Assembly (NCBI RefSeq): GCF_003387475.1
Contig: NZ_QUNO01000003.1
Location: forward strand, 558,001 to 622,000
Length of the DNA: 64,000 bases
Direction: 5' to 3'
Origin: Kutzneria buriramensis
GTDB lineage: Bacteria > Actinomycetota > Actinomycetes > Mycobacteriales > Pseudonocardiaceae
Part shown: piece by piece, positions 44,067 to 51,864 of the stretch
Layout of the letters: each line of letters starts with the position of its first letter
Position numbering within the stretch: the stretch's first letter is position 1
Made by a program: the position numbers and the translations under genes
Notes under the pieces: model-generated
Seen by the model: the letters and a program-made list of their open reading frames with translations, nothing else
What the model was told of the DNA's origin: nothing
The model's database searches: none

Positions 44067-44093
44067 AAGGGCTCCCTCGGGGAGGGAGCCCTT
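44067..44093. terminator. Bidirectional stem-loop terminator
   Basis: AAGGGCTCCCT and AGGGAGCCCTT form a perfect 11-base stem with a five-base loop, between convergent genes. There is no long T tract. Confidence 0.75.
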
Positions 44094-44122
44094 GTAGCGG
44101 GTGGGTGTCGGGGGTTAGGGAG

Positions 44123-44506
44123 TCACTCCTCTTCGAAGCGCTTGCGGAAGCGGTCTTCCATGCGCTGGGCGAAGCCGGAGCGGTGCGGGGTTCCGCCGGC
44201 GGCGGAGCCCTCGGCGGAGGAACCGCCCTTGGTCAGTGTTGTCAGCGTCAGCAGAGCACCGACGAACATGACCAGGAAGCCGAGCACGCTGACAATCGGG
44301 ATGCTGGCGAGCTTGAGCGGCACGATCACACCGAATACGAGCAAAGCCACACCAACAAGGAAGGCGACGATGCCGTACAGCCTGCGCCGTCGGGACGGCC
44401 GGCGGAGACGAGCACCACGCACAGTGGAGGCGAACTTCGGGTCCTCAGCGTAGAGCGCACGCTCGATCTGGTCGAGCAGTCGCTGCTCGTGCTCGGAGAG
44501 TGGCAT
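44123..44506 (-). CDS. DUF3040 membrane protein
   Basis: A 127-residue protein of the actinobacterial DUF3040 family: it opens with PLSEHEQRLLDQIERALYAEDPKFAS, then has a basic patch RRPSRRRR, two transmembrane helices (about 43-62 and 69-90) and a charged C-terminus. Function unknown. The ATG follows GGAGGAGGAG, a strong ribosome site. Confidence 0.92.
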   Translation of the reverse strand: MPLSEHEQRLLDQIERALYAEDPKFASTVRGARLRRPSRRRRLYGIVAFLVGVALLVFGVIVPLKLASIPIVSVLGFLVMFVGALLTLTTLTKGGSSAEGSAAGGTPHRSGFAQRMEDRFRKRFEEE

Positions 44507-44715
44507 GACTCCTCCTCCGGCACAGTGGGGTCGCGGGCGCCAGGGTCACGGTTGCCGCCGAACCCGGCGGACGCCCACTTTGGGGCGTCACCAACCAGGA
44601 TACGATCCGCGAGGCTTGTCCACTAGCCGGTCGGGCCGCCTGAACCGGTGGCGCTTCTTACGATCATCCACTAGGGGTAGCGGCCGCCCCCGCGCGGGGT
44701 GGGCCGGACGGGCCC

Positions 44716-45054
44716 TCAGCGGCCCCGCAGCCACCGCGGCGCGACCAGCATGGCACCGGCCCCGACCAGCGCCAACACCGCCACCAGCACGATCATGCCG
44801 GGGCTGGGCGGCACGGGTTCGCCCGTGGGCGCGGGATCGTCGCGGCCGGCGTAGCTCGCGGGCCGGGCCGTGACCTGCCGTGGCGATCCGGGCAGGGTCA
44901 GCACGTATCTCTGTGTCACCGACGACGGCGGGGCGGCAGCACCCTTCCGCCCTTCGAGGGATTGTTGGTACGGCCGGGTGGCGTGGTCGGCCGCCGACAC
45001 GGCCGGCGCGGCGGCCAGCGCCGCGGCGAGGGCGGCGGCGGGTAGTGCGAGCAC
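44716..45054 (-). CDS. Small exported protein with C-terminal membrane anchor
   Basis: A 112-residue protein. GTG at 45054 is chosen because AGGAGGT lies eight bases upstream. The N-terminus is an Ala/Leu-rich signal peptide with a likely cut after AVSA near residue 20. A variable extracytoplasmic part follows, then a transmembrane helix near 88-105 and a basic end RWLRGR. No family recognised. The topology suggests a surface-anchored protein. Confidence 0.6.
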   Translation of the reverse strand: MLALPAAALAAALAAAPAVSAADHATRPYQQSLEGRKGAAAPPSSVTQRYVLTLPGSPRQVTARPASYAGRDDPAPTGEPVPPSPGMIVLVAVLALVGAGAMLVAPRWLRGR

Positions 45055-45282
45055 GGGTCTCGACCTCCTGGCGGGTACGGAGTTCGATGGCGCGCCGGTC
45101 GCGGGGTGCAGGGCACCGCGACCAGCGGCCCCGATGACTGTACGTGACGTCACGACAGCGGACAAGAGTGTCCGGCAGTCGGGCGGAGCGTTCCCCGCCC
45201 ATCCGGGCCTTCCGCCATGCCCGTCGGCCACCTACCGTGAACATTCACACGCCGTTCACACCCTGCGAACGCCCCGGGACGG

Positions 45283-46242
45283 ATGAGCACCGACTCGACA
45301 CCCTCAGCACCGGAACTCGACGCGACTCTCGTCGAGGCCCTGCGTTACGGCCCCTTCCCGCACGCCCTGCGCACCGCCATCGCCCACCGCGGCCTGTCGC
45401 TGGCCCGCCTCGGCGCCCACCTGGACCGAATGGGCGTTCACGTCGGCCAGTCCACGCTCAGCTACTGGCAGCGCGGCCTGCGCCACCCCGAGGTGCCGCG
45501 CGCGCTGTCGGCGTTACGGGCGCTGGAGCGCGTCCTCACACTGCCGCCGGACTCGCTGGTGGTGCTGGTCGGCCCGCGCACCCGCCCGGCGGCCGACCGC
45601 CAGCCGGTCGGGTCCTTCGTGGAGTTCGGCTCGCTGTGGTCGGGCTCGGACGCGCTGCTGAGCGAGCTGGACGTGGATCCGACGGCCGCCCGCTGCAACG
45701 CCGAGCTCCAGGTGCTGTCGGTGCACGACATGATCACCGTCGACCAGCGCCGGTCCCAGCGCGGGGTGACGACCCGGATGGTGGTACAGGCCAACGGCGC
45801 CGGCCCGGATCGCTACATCGCCATGTACCACGCCGACGACGGCAGCTCGGTGGACAAGTGCCTGGTGCGCACCGCGGAGGGCTGCCGCACCGGCCGGATC
45901 CGCCGGCACGTGGAGTCCTCGACGATGGTGGTGGAGCTGCTGTTCGACCGCCGGCTCACCGAGGGCGAGCGGCACGTGTTCTGCTTCAGCCTGCACGACG
46001 AGCCGGTGGGGCCGACGCCGGGCAGCAACCGCACCTTCCGCGAGCCCTCCGGCGAGTACCTGTTGCAGATCGCGTTCCACCGCAAGGCGATGCCGGCCCG
46101 CTGCACCAGCTACTTCCGGCTGCGCGACGACGCCGAGCCCACCCAGTCCGAGGATCTGGTGTGCGGCATCGGCGGCGTGGCCAGCGCGTACTTCTCGCGG
46201 GTGGGCCGGGGACTGGCCGGGATCGCCGTCGACTGGGACTAG
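45283..46242 (+). CDS. Helix-turn-helix domain protein, function unknown
   Basis: A 319-residue cytoplasmic protein. Residues 15-95 look like an XRE-type helix-turn-helix (FPHALRTAIAHRGLSLARLG, STLSYWQRGLRHPEVPRAL, LERVLTLPPDSLVVLV). The rest is a beta-rich domain of unknown family, with conserved-looking FREPSGEYLLQIAFHRKAMPARC. It could sense a ligand or pair with a partner protein. ATG at 45283; no clear Shine-Dalgarno. Confidence 0.7.
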   Translation: MSTDSTPSAPELDATLVEALRYGPFPHALRTAIAHRGLSLARLGAHLDRMGVHVGQSTLSYWQRGLRHPEVPRALSALRALERVLTLPPDSLVVLVGPRTRPAADRQPVGSFVEFGSLWSGSDALLSELDVDPTAARCNAELQVLSVHDMITVDQRRSQRGVTTRMVVQANGAGPDRYIAMYHADDGSSVDKCLVRTAEGCRTGRIRRHVESSTMVVELLFDRRLTEGERHVFCFSLHDEPVGPTPGSNRTFREPSGEYLLQIAFHRKAMPARCTSYFRLRDDAEPTQSEDLVCGIGGVASAYFSRVGRGLAGIAVDWD

Positions 46243-46264
46243 CGGCACTGGCGCATTCAGCCCC

Positions 46265-46292
46265 TTGACGACGGTCGAACCGCCGATAGGTT
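46265..46292 (+). promoter_or_regulatory. Promoter of the secreted beta-barrel protein
   Basis: TTGACG (46265-46270) and TAGGTT (46287-46292) are 16 bases apart, about 37 bases before the start codon. Confidence 0.65.
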
Positions 46293-46328
46293 CCGGTCAC
46301 TGTCATTGAACGTCAAGGACCTTTACTT

Positions 46329-47036
46329 ATGCGGTCGAGATTTATCGTTGGGGCGGCGGCTGCCGTCGCCCTGCTCGTCCTCGGGGCCGTGGCCTGGCTG
46401 GTCTCCTCGCCGAGCCAGGTCGCGGGCGTCTCCGTCGCCGGCGCGGCCGGCCCGCCGATCATCGGCGGCGCCACGTACGTCACGACGTCGTCCGGCGCTA
46501 CGACGACCACCACCGCGGCGGCCACCAGGACCACGTCCAGCACGGCGCCGACGACCGCCGGCAAGCCGTCGACGAGCACCACCCCGCCGCCTGCTGCTCC
46601 CCCGCCGGCCCAACAGCCGCCGGCGCGGCAGCCGAGCCCGAACGCGTCCGGCCCGATCACCTTCTACGGGGCCGCGGACAACGACCCGCCCGGCAGCCGG
46701 CAGATCGCGTTCCCCAACGTCATGCACGGCCAGGCCGGCGGCACCGGCACCTTCGCCGACCCGATCACCTTCGCCGCGCAGCAGGGCCGGTTCGCGCCCG
46801 GAACCAAGATCTACGTGCCGGACGTGCAGCGGTACTTCATCCTCGAGGACACCTGTGCGGACTGCAGCGGCCCGCACATCGACCTGTGGACGGGCGCGGC
46901 CACCGACCGGGGCATCGTGCGCTGCGAGAACTCGCTGACCCGCAACGGATCGCGGCCGTACCAGCTGAACCCGCCGGCGGGACTGCCGGTGTCGCCGGGC
47001 GACCTCTACTCGAACGGGCACTGCTACCAGGGGTAG
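46329..47036 (+). CDS. Secreted/anchored protein with double-psi beta-barrel-like domain
   Basis: A 235-residue protein. A signal peptide or anchor covers about residues 7-28, then a Thr/Ala/Pro-rich linker (about 50-107). The globular C-terminal domain starts at ITFYGAADNDPPGSRQIAFP and contains GTKIYVPDVQRYFILEDTCADC and HIDLWTG, resembling expansin/RlpA-type barrels whose aspartates act on or bind polysaccharide. Four Cys probably pair. AAGGAC lies upstream of the ATG. Cell-wall binding is inferred. Confidence 0.7.
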   Translation: MRSRFIVGAAAAVALLVLGAVAWLVSSPSQVAGVSVAGAAGPPIIGGATYVTTSSGATTTTTAAATRTTSSTAPTTAGKPSTSTTPPPAAPPPAQQPPARQPSPNASGPITFYGAADNDPPGSRQIAFPNVMHGQAGGTGTFADPITFAAQQGRFAPGTKIYVPDVQRYFILEDTCADCSGPHIDLWTGAATDRGIVRCENSLTRNGSRPYQLNPPAGLPVSPGDLYSNGHCYQG

Positions 47037-47044
47037 CGCGCATA

Positions 47045-47073
47045 TGACGGCGATATGTCCCGCTGCCTAGGCT
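47045..47073 (+). promoter_or_regulatory. Promoter of the two-component operon
   Basis: TGACGG (47045-47050), a 17-base spacer and TAGGCT (47068-47073). The -10 ends six bases before the ATG, so the response-regulator mRNA is probably leaderless. Confidence 0.6.
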
Positions 47074-47079
47074 GCTTGC

Positions 47080-47751
47080 ATGCGGGTGCTGATCGTGGAG
47101 GACGAGTCCTATCTGGCCGAAGCCGTCCGTGACGGCCTCCGGCTGGAGGCGATCGCCGCGGACATCGCCGGCGACGGCGACACCGCGCTGGAGCTGCTGC
47201 GCGTCAACTCCTACGACCTCGCGGTGCTCGACCGGGACATTCCCGGCCCGTCCGGCGACGAGATCGCCCGGGAGATCGTCGCCTCCGGCAGCGGCATGCC
47301 CATCCTCATGCTCACCGCGGCCGACCGGATCGACGACAAGGCGTCGGGCTTCGAGCTCGGGGCCGACGACTACCTCACCAAGCCGTTCGAGCTGCGGGAG
47401 CTGGTCATGCGGCTGCGGGCGCTGGACCGTCGGCGCGCGCACGCCCGGCCGCCCGTGCGGGAGATCGCGGGCCTGCGGGTGGATCCGTTCCGGCGGGAGG
47501 TGTTCCGCGACGGCCGCTTCGTCGCGCTGACCCGTAAGCAGTTCGCGGTGCTGGAGGTCCTCGTCGCCGCCGAGGGCGGTGTCGTCAGCGCCGAGGAGCT
47601 GCTGGAGCGGGCGTGGGACGAGAACGCCGACCCGTTCACCAACGCCGTGCGCATCACCGTCTCGGCGCTGCGCAAGCGCCTCGGCCAGCCGTGGATCATC
47701 GCGACCGTGGCCGGTGTCGGCTACCGGATCGACGCCGGCGCCGATGCCTAG
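47080..47751 (+). CDS. OmpR/PhoB-family response regulator
   Basis: A 223-residue regulator. The receiver domain has acidic pocket ED at residues 7-8, phospho-acceptor Asp 51 (LAVLDRD), and Lys 101 (YLTKPF). The winged helix (about 130-220) has GRFVALTRKQFAVLEVL and ends VAGVGYRID. The kinase gene overlaps by eight bases. The signal is unknown. Confidence 0.95.
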   Translation: MRVLIVEDESYLAEAVRDGLRLEAIAADIAGDGDTALELLRVNSYDLAVLDRDIPGPSGDEIAREIVASGSGMPILMLTAADRIDDKASGFELGADDYLTKPFELRELVMRLRALDRRRAHARPPVREIAGLRVDPFRREVFRDGRFVALTRKQFAVLEVLVAAEGGVVSAEELLERAWDENADPFTNAVRITVSALRKRLGQPWIIATVAGVGYRIDAGADA

Positions 47752-48823
47752 GCGTCCCCGGTTCAGCGCCCGGCTGAAGCTGACCCTGAGCTACGCCGGG
47801 TTCCTCATGGTGGCCGGGGCCGTCATGCTGGCCGTGGTGTGGCTGTTCCTGCTGCGTTACGTGCCCGACAGCCCCCAGGGCCTGCTCTTCACCTCCCCCA
47901 ACCGCTACCTGCTGTCGCGCATCTTCGGCCGGGCCGCGGGGGTGGCGCTGGCCTTCCTGCTCGTGTTCGGTCTCGTGGGCGGCTGGTTGCTCGCCGGCCG
48001 GATGCTCTCGCCGCTGCGGCGGATCGCCGACGCGGCGCGGCTGGCCTCGAACGGCTCGCTGTCCCACCGGATCCGGCTGACCGACCGCCACGACGAGTTC
48101 CGTGAACTCGCCGACGTCTTCGACACCATGTTGGAACAGCTGGAGTCCCACGTCGCCGAGCAGCGGCGGTTCGCCGCGAACGCCTCGCACGAGCTGCGCA
48201 CGCCGCTGGCGATCTCCCAGACGCTGCTGGATGTCGCCCGCAGCGATCCCAGCCGGGATCAGGGCGAGCTCCTGGAACGGCTGCACACCGTCAACACGCG
48301 GTCGATCGACCTCACCGAGGCCCTGCTGCTTCTCAGCCGCGCCGATCGCGGCGTCTTCACCCGTGAACCGGTCGACCTCTCGCTCGTCGCCGAGGAGGCC
48401 GCCGAGACGCTGCTCCCCCTTGCCGAACAGCGCCGGATCACGCTCGACGTCACCGGCGAGCCGACGCAGACCGTCGGCTCCGGGCCGCTCATCCTGCGCA
48501 TGGTGACGAATCTCGTGCAGAACGCCATCGTGCACAACCTGCCCGTCGACGGCACGGTCACCGTCCACACGGAATCGGTGCGCGGGCGGAGCGTGTTGCG
48601 GGTGGAGAACACTGGGCAGCCGCTCGCGCCGGAGTTGGTGCCGACGCTCACCGAACCGTTCCGACGCGGCACGGATCGCGTCCGCACCGACGAGCATGCC
48701 GGCGTCGGACTCGGGCTGGCCATCGTGCACAGCATCGTGCAGGCCCACGACGGAGTCCTGGATCTCACGCCCCGACCCGCCGGCGGTCTCATCGTCACGA
48801 TTCGGTTGCCAGGCAAGGCCTGA
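47744..48823 (+). CDS. Sensor histidine kinase
   Basis: A 359-residue membrane kinase. Transmembrane helices at about 18-38 and 62-85 flank a short extracytoplasmic loop of about 25 residues. HAMP domain about 85-138; phospho-acceptor His 149 in ASHELRTPL; the ATPase domain has NLVQNAIVHN (N box) and GVGLGLAIV (G box). The short loop suggests sensing within or near the membrane. Partner of the preceding regulator. Confidence 0.94.
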   Translation: MPRRPRFSARLKLTLSYAGFLMVAGAVMLAVVWLFLLRYVPDSPQGLLFTSPNRYLLSRIFGRAAGVALAFLLVFGLVGGWLLAGRMLSPLRRIADAARLASNGSLSHRIRLTDRHDEFRELADVFDTMLEQLESHVAEQRRFAANASHELRTPLAISQTLLDVARSDPSRDQGELLERLHTVNTRSIDLTEALLLLSRADRGVFTREPVDLSLVAEEAAETLLPLAEQRRITLDVTGEPTQTVGSGPLILRMVTNLVQNAIVHNLPVDGTVTVHTESVRGRSVLRVENTGQPLAPELVPTLTEPFRRGTDRVRTDEHAGVGLGLAIVHSIVQAHDGVLDLTPRPAGGLIVTIRLPGKA

Positions 48824-48858
48824 CGTGGGCGCCGGCTCGCGCCGGCGCCCACGAGGCG

Positions 48859-51747
48859 TCACTTGACGGTGATGGTGAAGGTGGACGTCGTGTTCTTGAC
48901 GTCCTGGTGGTTGTCGCACAGCCGGAGGTCGTGGAAGGTGGCCGAGCCGACCGCCGGCCCCTGACCGGGTTCCGGCAACTCGTTGGCCCACAGGCCGAAT
49001 CCGGACTTCGCCTGGAACGCGTCGCCGGACAGCTGCGCGCCGCTGATGGACACGTGGTCGAATTCCGTGTCCGTGATCGGGAACGCCGGCTGGCCGTTGA
49101 TGTAGTCGGTCTGGAACATGATGCCGCTGTAGGTCGGATCCACGATGTCCACATCGGACACATGGATCGCCCGGAACGCGTTGGTGGCGGAGAACACCCA
49201 GATCGCCGGGAACGTCTGAGCGCCCCAGAAGTGCCCGCCGGCCCGCACGATCTCGAAGTTGTGCAGCGAGGTCGTGTCCGGGCCGAAGTCCCGCAGGGTG
49301 ACGCCGAAGTTCAGCGAGCTGATCGTCACGCCGCTGCCGGCGAGCGTGTCGGCGACCTTGACGTCCTGGAACGCGTTGGCCTGGCCGCCGTAGACCGCGA
49401 CGCCGGCGGCCCGCCACGGGGTCAGCGCGGTGAGGTGCTCGAACAGGTTGTCGCGCTGGTCGCCGTTGTGCAGGTCGGTGGCGGCCCAGAGCGCGAAGCT
49501 GTCGTCGCCGGTGCTGCGCGCCTCGTCGTTGACCACGTGGTTGCCGGTGCTGCCGTTGGTCATGTTGACGCCGTCGGCCATCAGGTCCCGGGCCCGCGAG
49601 TTGGACACCGTCACGTTGTGCACATTTGTGCCCCACACCATGACCACGGAGTGCTCGACCCACACGTTGTCGATGGTCAGGTTGGACACGTTGGCGAGGT
49701 CGAAGACACGGCCCTGACCGTCCAGGCGGGTGTCGTAGTCACCGAAGAAGGACAGGCCCGCAAAGGTGGAACCGTTGGCGGAGCCGTCGATCCGGAAGCC
49801 GACGTCGACGTTCGTCCTGTCCTGCGGGGCTATGAACCGGGTGAACCACGGGCCGGCGCCGACGATCTTCACGGCGGTGCCGGTGACGGTGAGCTTGTCG
49901 GTGGTCTGGTAGTCGCCGGCCGGCAGGTAGACGCCGGTGTAGGCGCCGGTGATGTCGGTACGCACCTTGTCCAACGCGGCCTGCACGTCCTGCTGGGTGA
50001 AGCCGGCGGGCGTGACGTAGTGCGCGGGATCCGGGTTGGCGATCGGGGTGGCCTGCTCCAGGCTGACGAAGTCGATGGTGAAGGTGCCGGTATTGGCGGC
50101 GTCCTTCTGCAACCGGATCCGGCTGCCGGCCGGCACGGTGGCGCCGAGCAGGAGGTTCGCCTCGTCGTAGATGTGGCGCGGCGGGCCGGCGGTCGGCTCG
50201 TTGCTGGGCGACGCCTCGGGGCCGTAGAGCCAGGCGTACTTGGGGTTCAGGGTGATCGGCTTGAGGAAGCGGCCGTTCACGTAGACGTCCAGAGTGGATG
50301 GATTACCGTCGGGGACGGAGAACCGGGTGACGAGGGTGTTGGTCGGCTCGTGGGTGGTGAACTCGACCGAGGCGCCGGTCTGGTTGAGGGTGACGGCCTC
50401 GCGGCCGGAGGCCTCGCCGGCCAGGTCACCGATGGTTCGGCTGGGCCCGACGATCGCGGCGCCGCCGCGCAGGACGCCGTTCTCCGCCTCGTACGTGCGA
50501 TACGGCATCGCCGCGCCGCGCCCCACGTACAGGTCCTGGCTGCTGACGTTGTTGGCCCGCTTGATGGCGACCTCGTTGGCGTCGTTGGAGAGTTCGGTCT
50601 TCACGGTGTAACGGCCGTCGGCTGCGGCCCACCACTTGCCGAGCTGGACCGTTGCCGACGCGCCCGGCGCGAGGGTGCCGATGTGCACGCCGATCAGCAC
50701 CGTCTGAAACCGGCCGGTGTTGGCGTCGGTGATGGTGGTCTTGATCGTGTGGGCCACGGCCGACGCGCGCGTGCCCTGGTTCTTCAGGGTGGCAACGAAG
50801 TTCACCGTGTCGCCGGCGGCCGGTTCGTCCGGCGTCGGGCTGACCGTGGCGACCAGGTCCGCGCTGGCGACCGGGGCGACGACCAGCGGCGTCGGGTCGG
50901 TGAAGGCGTTGTTGGTCTCGTCCTTCTCGATGATCCGGTTGGCCTCGTCGACCTTGGCGGTCAGCCGGTACGAGCCGGCGTCGTGCCGGCCGATGTCCGC
51001 CGCGACCGTCGCCGAGGCGTCGATCGCCAGCGGGCCGACCTGGGTCGTGCCGACCTTGGTGTCGCCCAGGTAGAAGGTGACGTTGGTGGTGGCGCTGGTG
51101 GCGAGCTGCCCGACGTTGCGCACGGTGGCGCTGGCATGCACGTCGTCGGTCTCGGTGGGCGCGCCGGGCGTCCAGGCGGCGTCGGTGATCGTCAGGTCGG
51201 GGTTGGGCGACGGGGTGCCGAACACGCCGAACTCGGCGATCTGGCCGCCGCCGGAGCCGGTGTTGGAGGTGATCCTCAGCTGCACGTCCGCGACGCGGGC
51301 GGTCACCGGGATGGTCACGGTGTTGCCGGTCGCCGGGTCGAACACGTACGGGGTCGCGGCGACGAGGCTGGCGAAGGAGCCACTGTCCTGGTCGCGGCCG
51401 AGCACCTCGATGGTCTGGGTGCGGGCGCCCCAGTCGGTGGACGGGTTGAGCCGCAGCACGATCGACGTCACGTCGGCGTTGGAGCCGAGCGAGACGGTCA
51501 GGGTGTTGGGGAAGCTGTTGCCGGCGGCCTCCCAGTAGGTGGTGGGGTCGCCGTCGTCGGCGTTGGTCGCGGCGAAGTTGCCGATCACCGAGGAGGCGGT
51601 GATCGGCTTGCCGAGCGCGAGGTTGGTGGCGTCGGCCCCGACAGCGCTGTTGAAGGACGGGCTGTTGAAGGACGGGACGACGGCCGGACCGCTCGCGAGG
51701 AGCAGTCCGGCCGCGGTCAGCGCGGGCAGTAATCTGCTGAGGAGCAT
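48859..51747 (-). CDS. Secreted GH87-like alpha-1,3-glucanase (mycodextranase type)
   Basis: A 962-residue secreted protein. Signal peptide (about 1-28). An F5/8C discoidin-type carbohydrate module (about 40-180) with ASSVIGNFAATNADDGDPTTYWE. Two CARDB domains (about 185-400) with TVRNVGQLATSATTNVTFYL. A CBM35/6-like module (about 415-560) beginning YRTYEAENG. A right-handed beta-helix (about 575-962) follows, with DGVNMTNGSTGNHVVNDEA and STGDDSFALW whose aspartates match GH87 catalytic positions. GH87 enzymes cut alpha-1,3-glucan such as fungal wall polymer. The family call is from architecture and motifs. Confidence 0.75.
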   Translation of the reverse strand: MLLSRLLPALTAAGLLLASGPAVVPSFNSPSFNSAVGADATNLALGKPITASSVIGNFAATNADDGDPTTYWEAAGNSFPNTLTVSLGSNADVTSIVLRLNPSTDWGARTQTIEVLGRDQDSGSFASLVAATPYVFDPATGNTVTIPVTARVADVQLRITSNTGSGGGQIAEFGVFGTPSPNPDLTITDAAWTPGAPTETDDVHASATVRNVGQLATSATTNVTFYLGDTKVGTTQVGPLAIDASATVAADIGRHDAGSYRLTAKVDEANRIIEKDETNNAFTDPTPLVVAPVASADLVATVSPTPDEPAAGDTVNFVATLKNQGTRASAVAHTIKTTITDANTGRFQTVLIGVHIGTLAPGASATVQLGKWWAAADGRYTVKTELSNDANEVAIKRANNVSSQDLYVGRGAAMPYRTYEAENGVLRGGAAIVGPSRTIGDLAGEASGREAVTLNQTGASVEFTTHEPTNTLVTRFSVPDGNPSTLDVYVNGRFLKPITLNPKYAWLYGPEASPSNEPTAGPPRHIYDEANLLLGATVPAGSRIRLQKDAANTGTFTIDFVSLEQATPIANPDPAHYVTPAGFTQQDVQAALDKVRTDITGAYTGVYLPAGDYQTTDKLTVTGTAVKIVGAGPWFTRFIAPQDRTNVDVGFRIDGSANGSTFAGLSFFGDYDTRLDGQGRVFDLANVSNLTIDNVWVEHSVVMVWGTNVHNVTVSNSRARDLMADGVNMTNGSTGNHVVNDEARSTGDDSFALWAATDLHNGDQRDNLFEHLTALTPWRAAGVAVYGGQANAFQDVKVADTLAGSGVTISSLNFGVTLRDFGPDTTSLHNFEIVRAGGHFWGAQTFPAIWVFSATNAFRAIHVSDVDIVDPTYSGIMFQTDYINGQPAFPITDTEFDHVSISGAQLSGDAFQAKSGFGLWANELPEPGQGPAVGSATFHDLRLCDNHQDVKNTTSTFTITVK

Positions 51748-51864
51748 CAGGAGGCACCCTATCTGCCGAATTTGCGCCAGGTTGGCCGCAATTCTGCGTC
51801 ACGGTGTCAATAACTTGCAGCCCCGTGACACCATTTGCCGGCAGGGTGTGCCCCTTCTGCCTGC

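Noticed and set aside
46329-47036. Secreted protein as a true RlpA lytic transglycosylase
   Set aside because: Only general barrel resemblance is visible; the typical RlpA motif is not recognisable.
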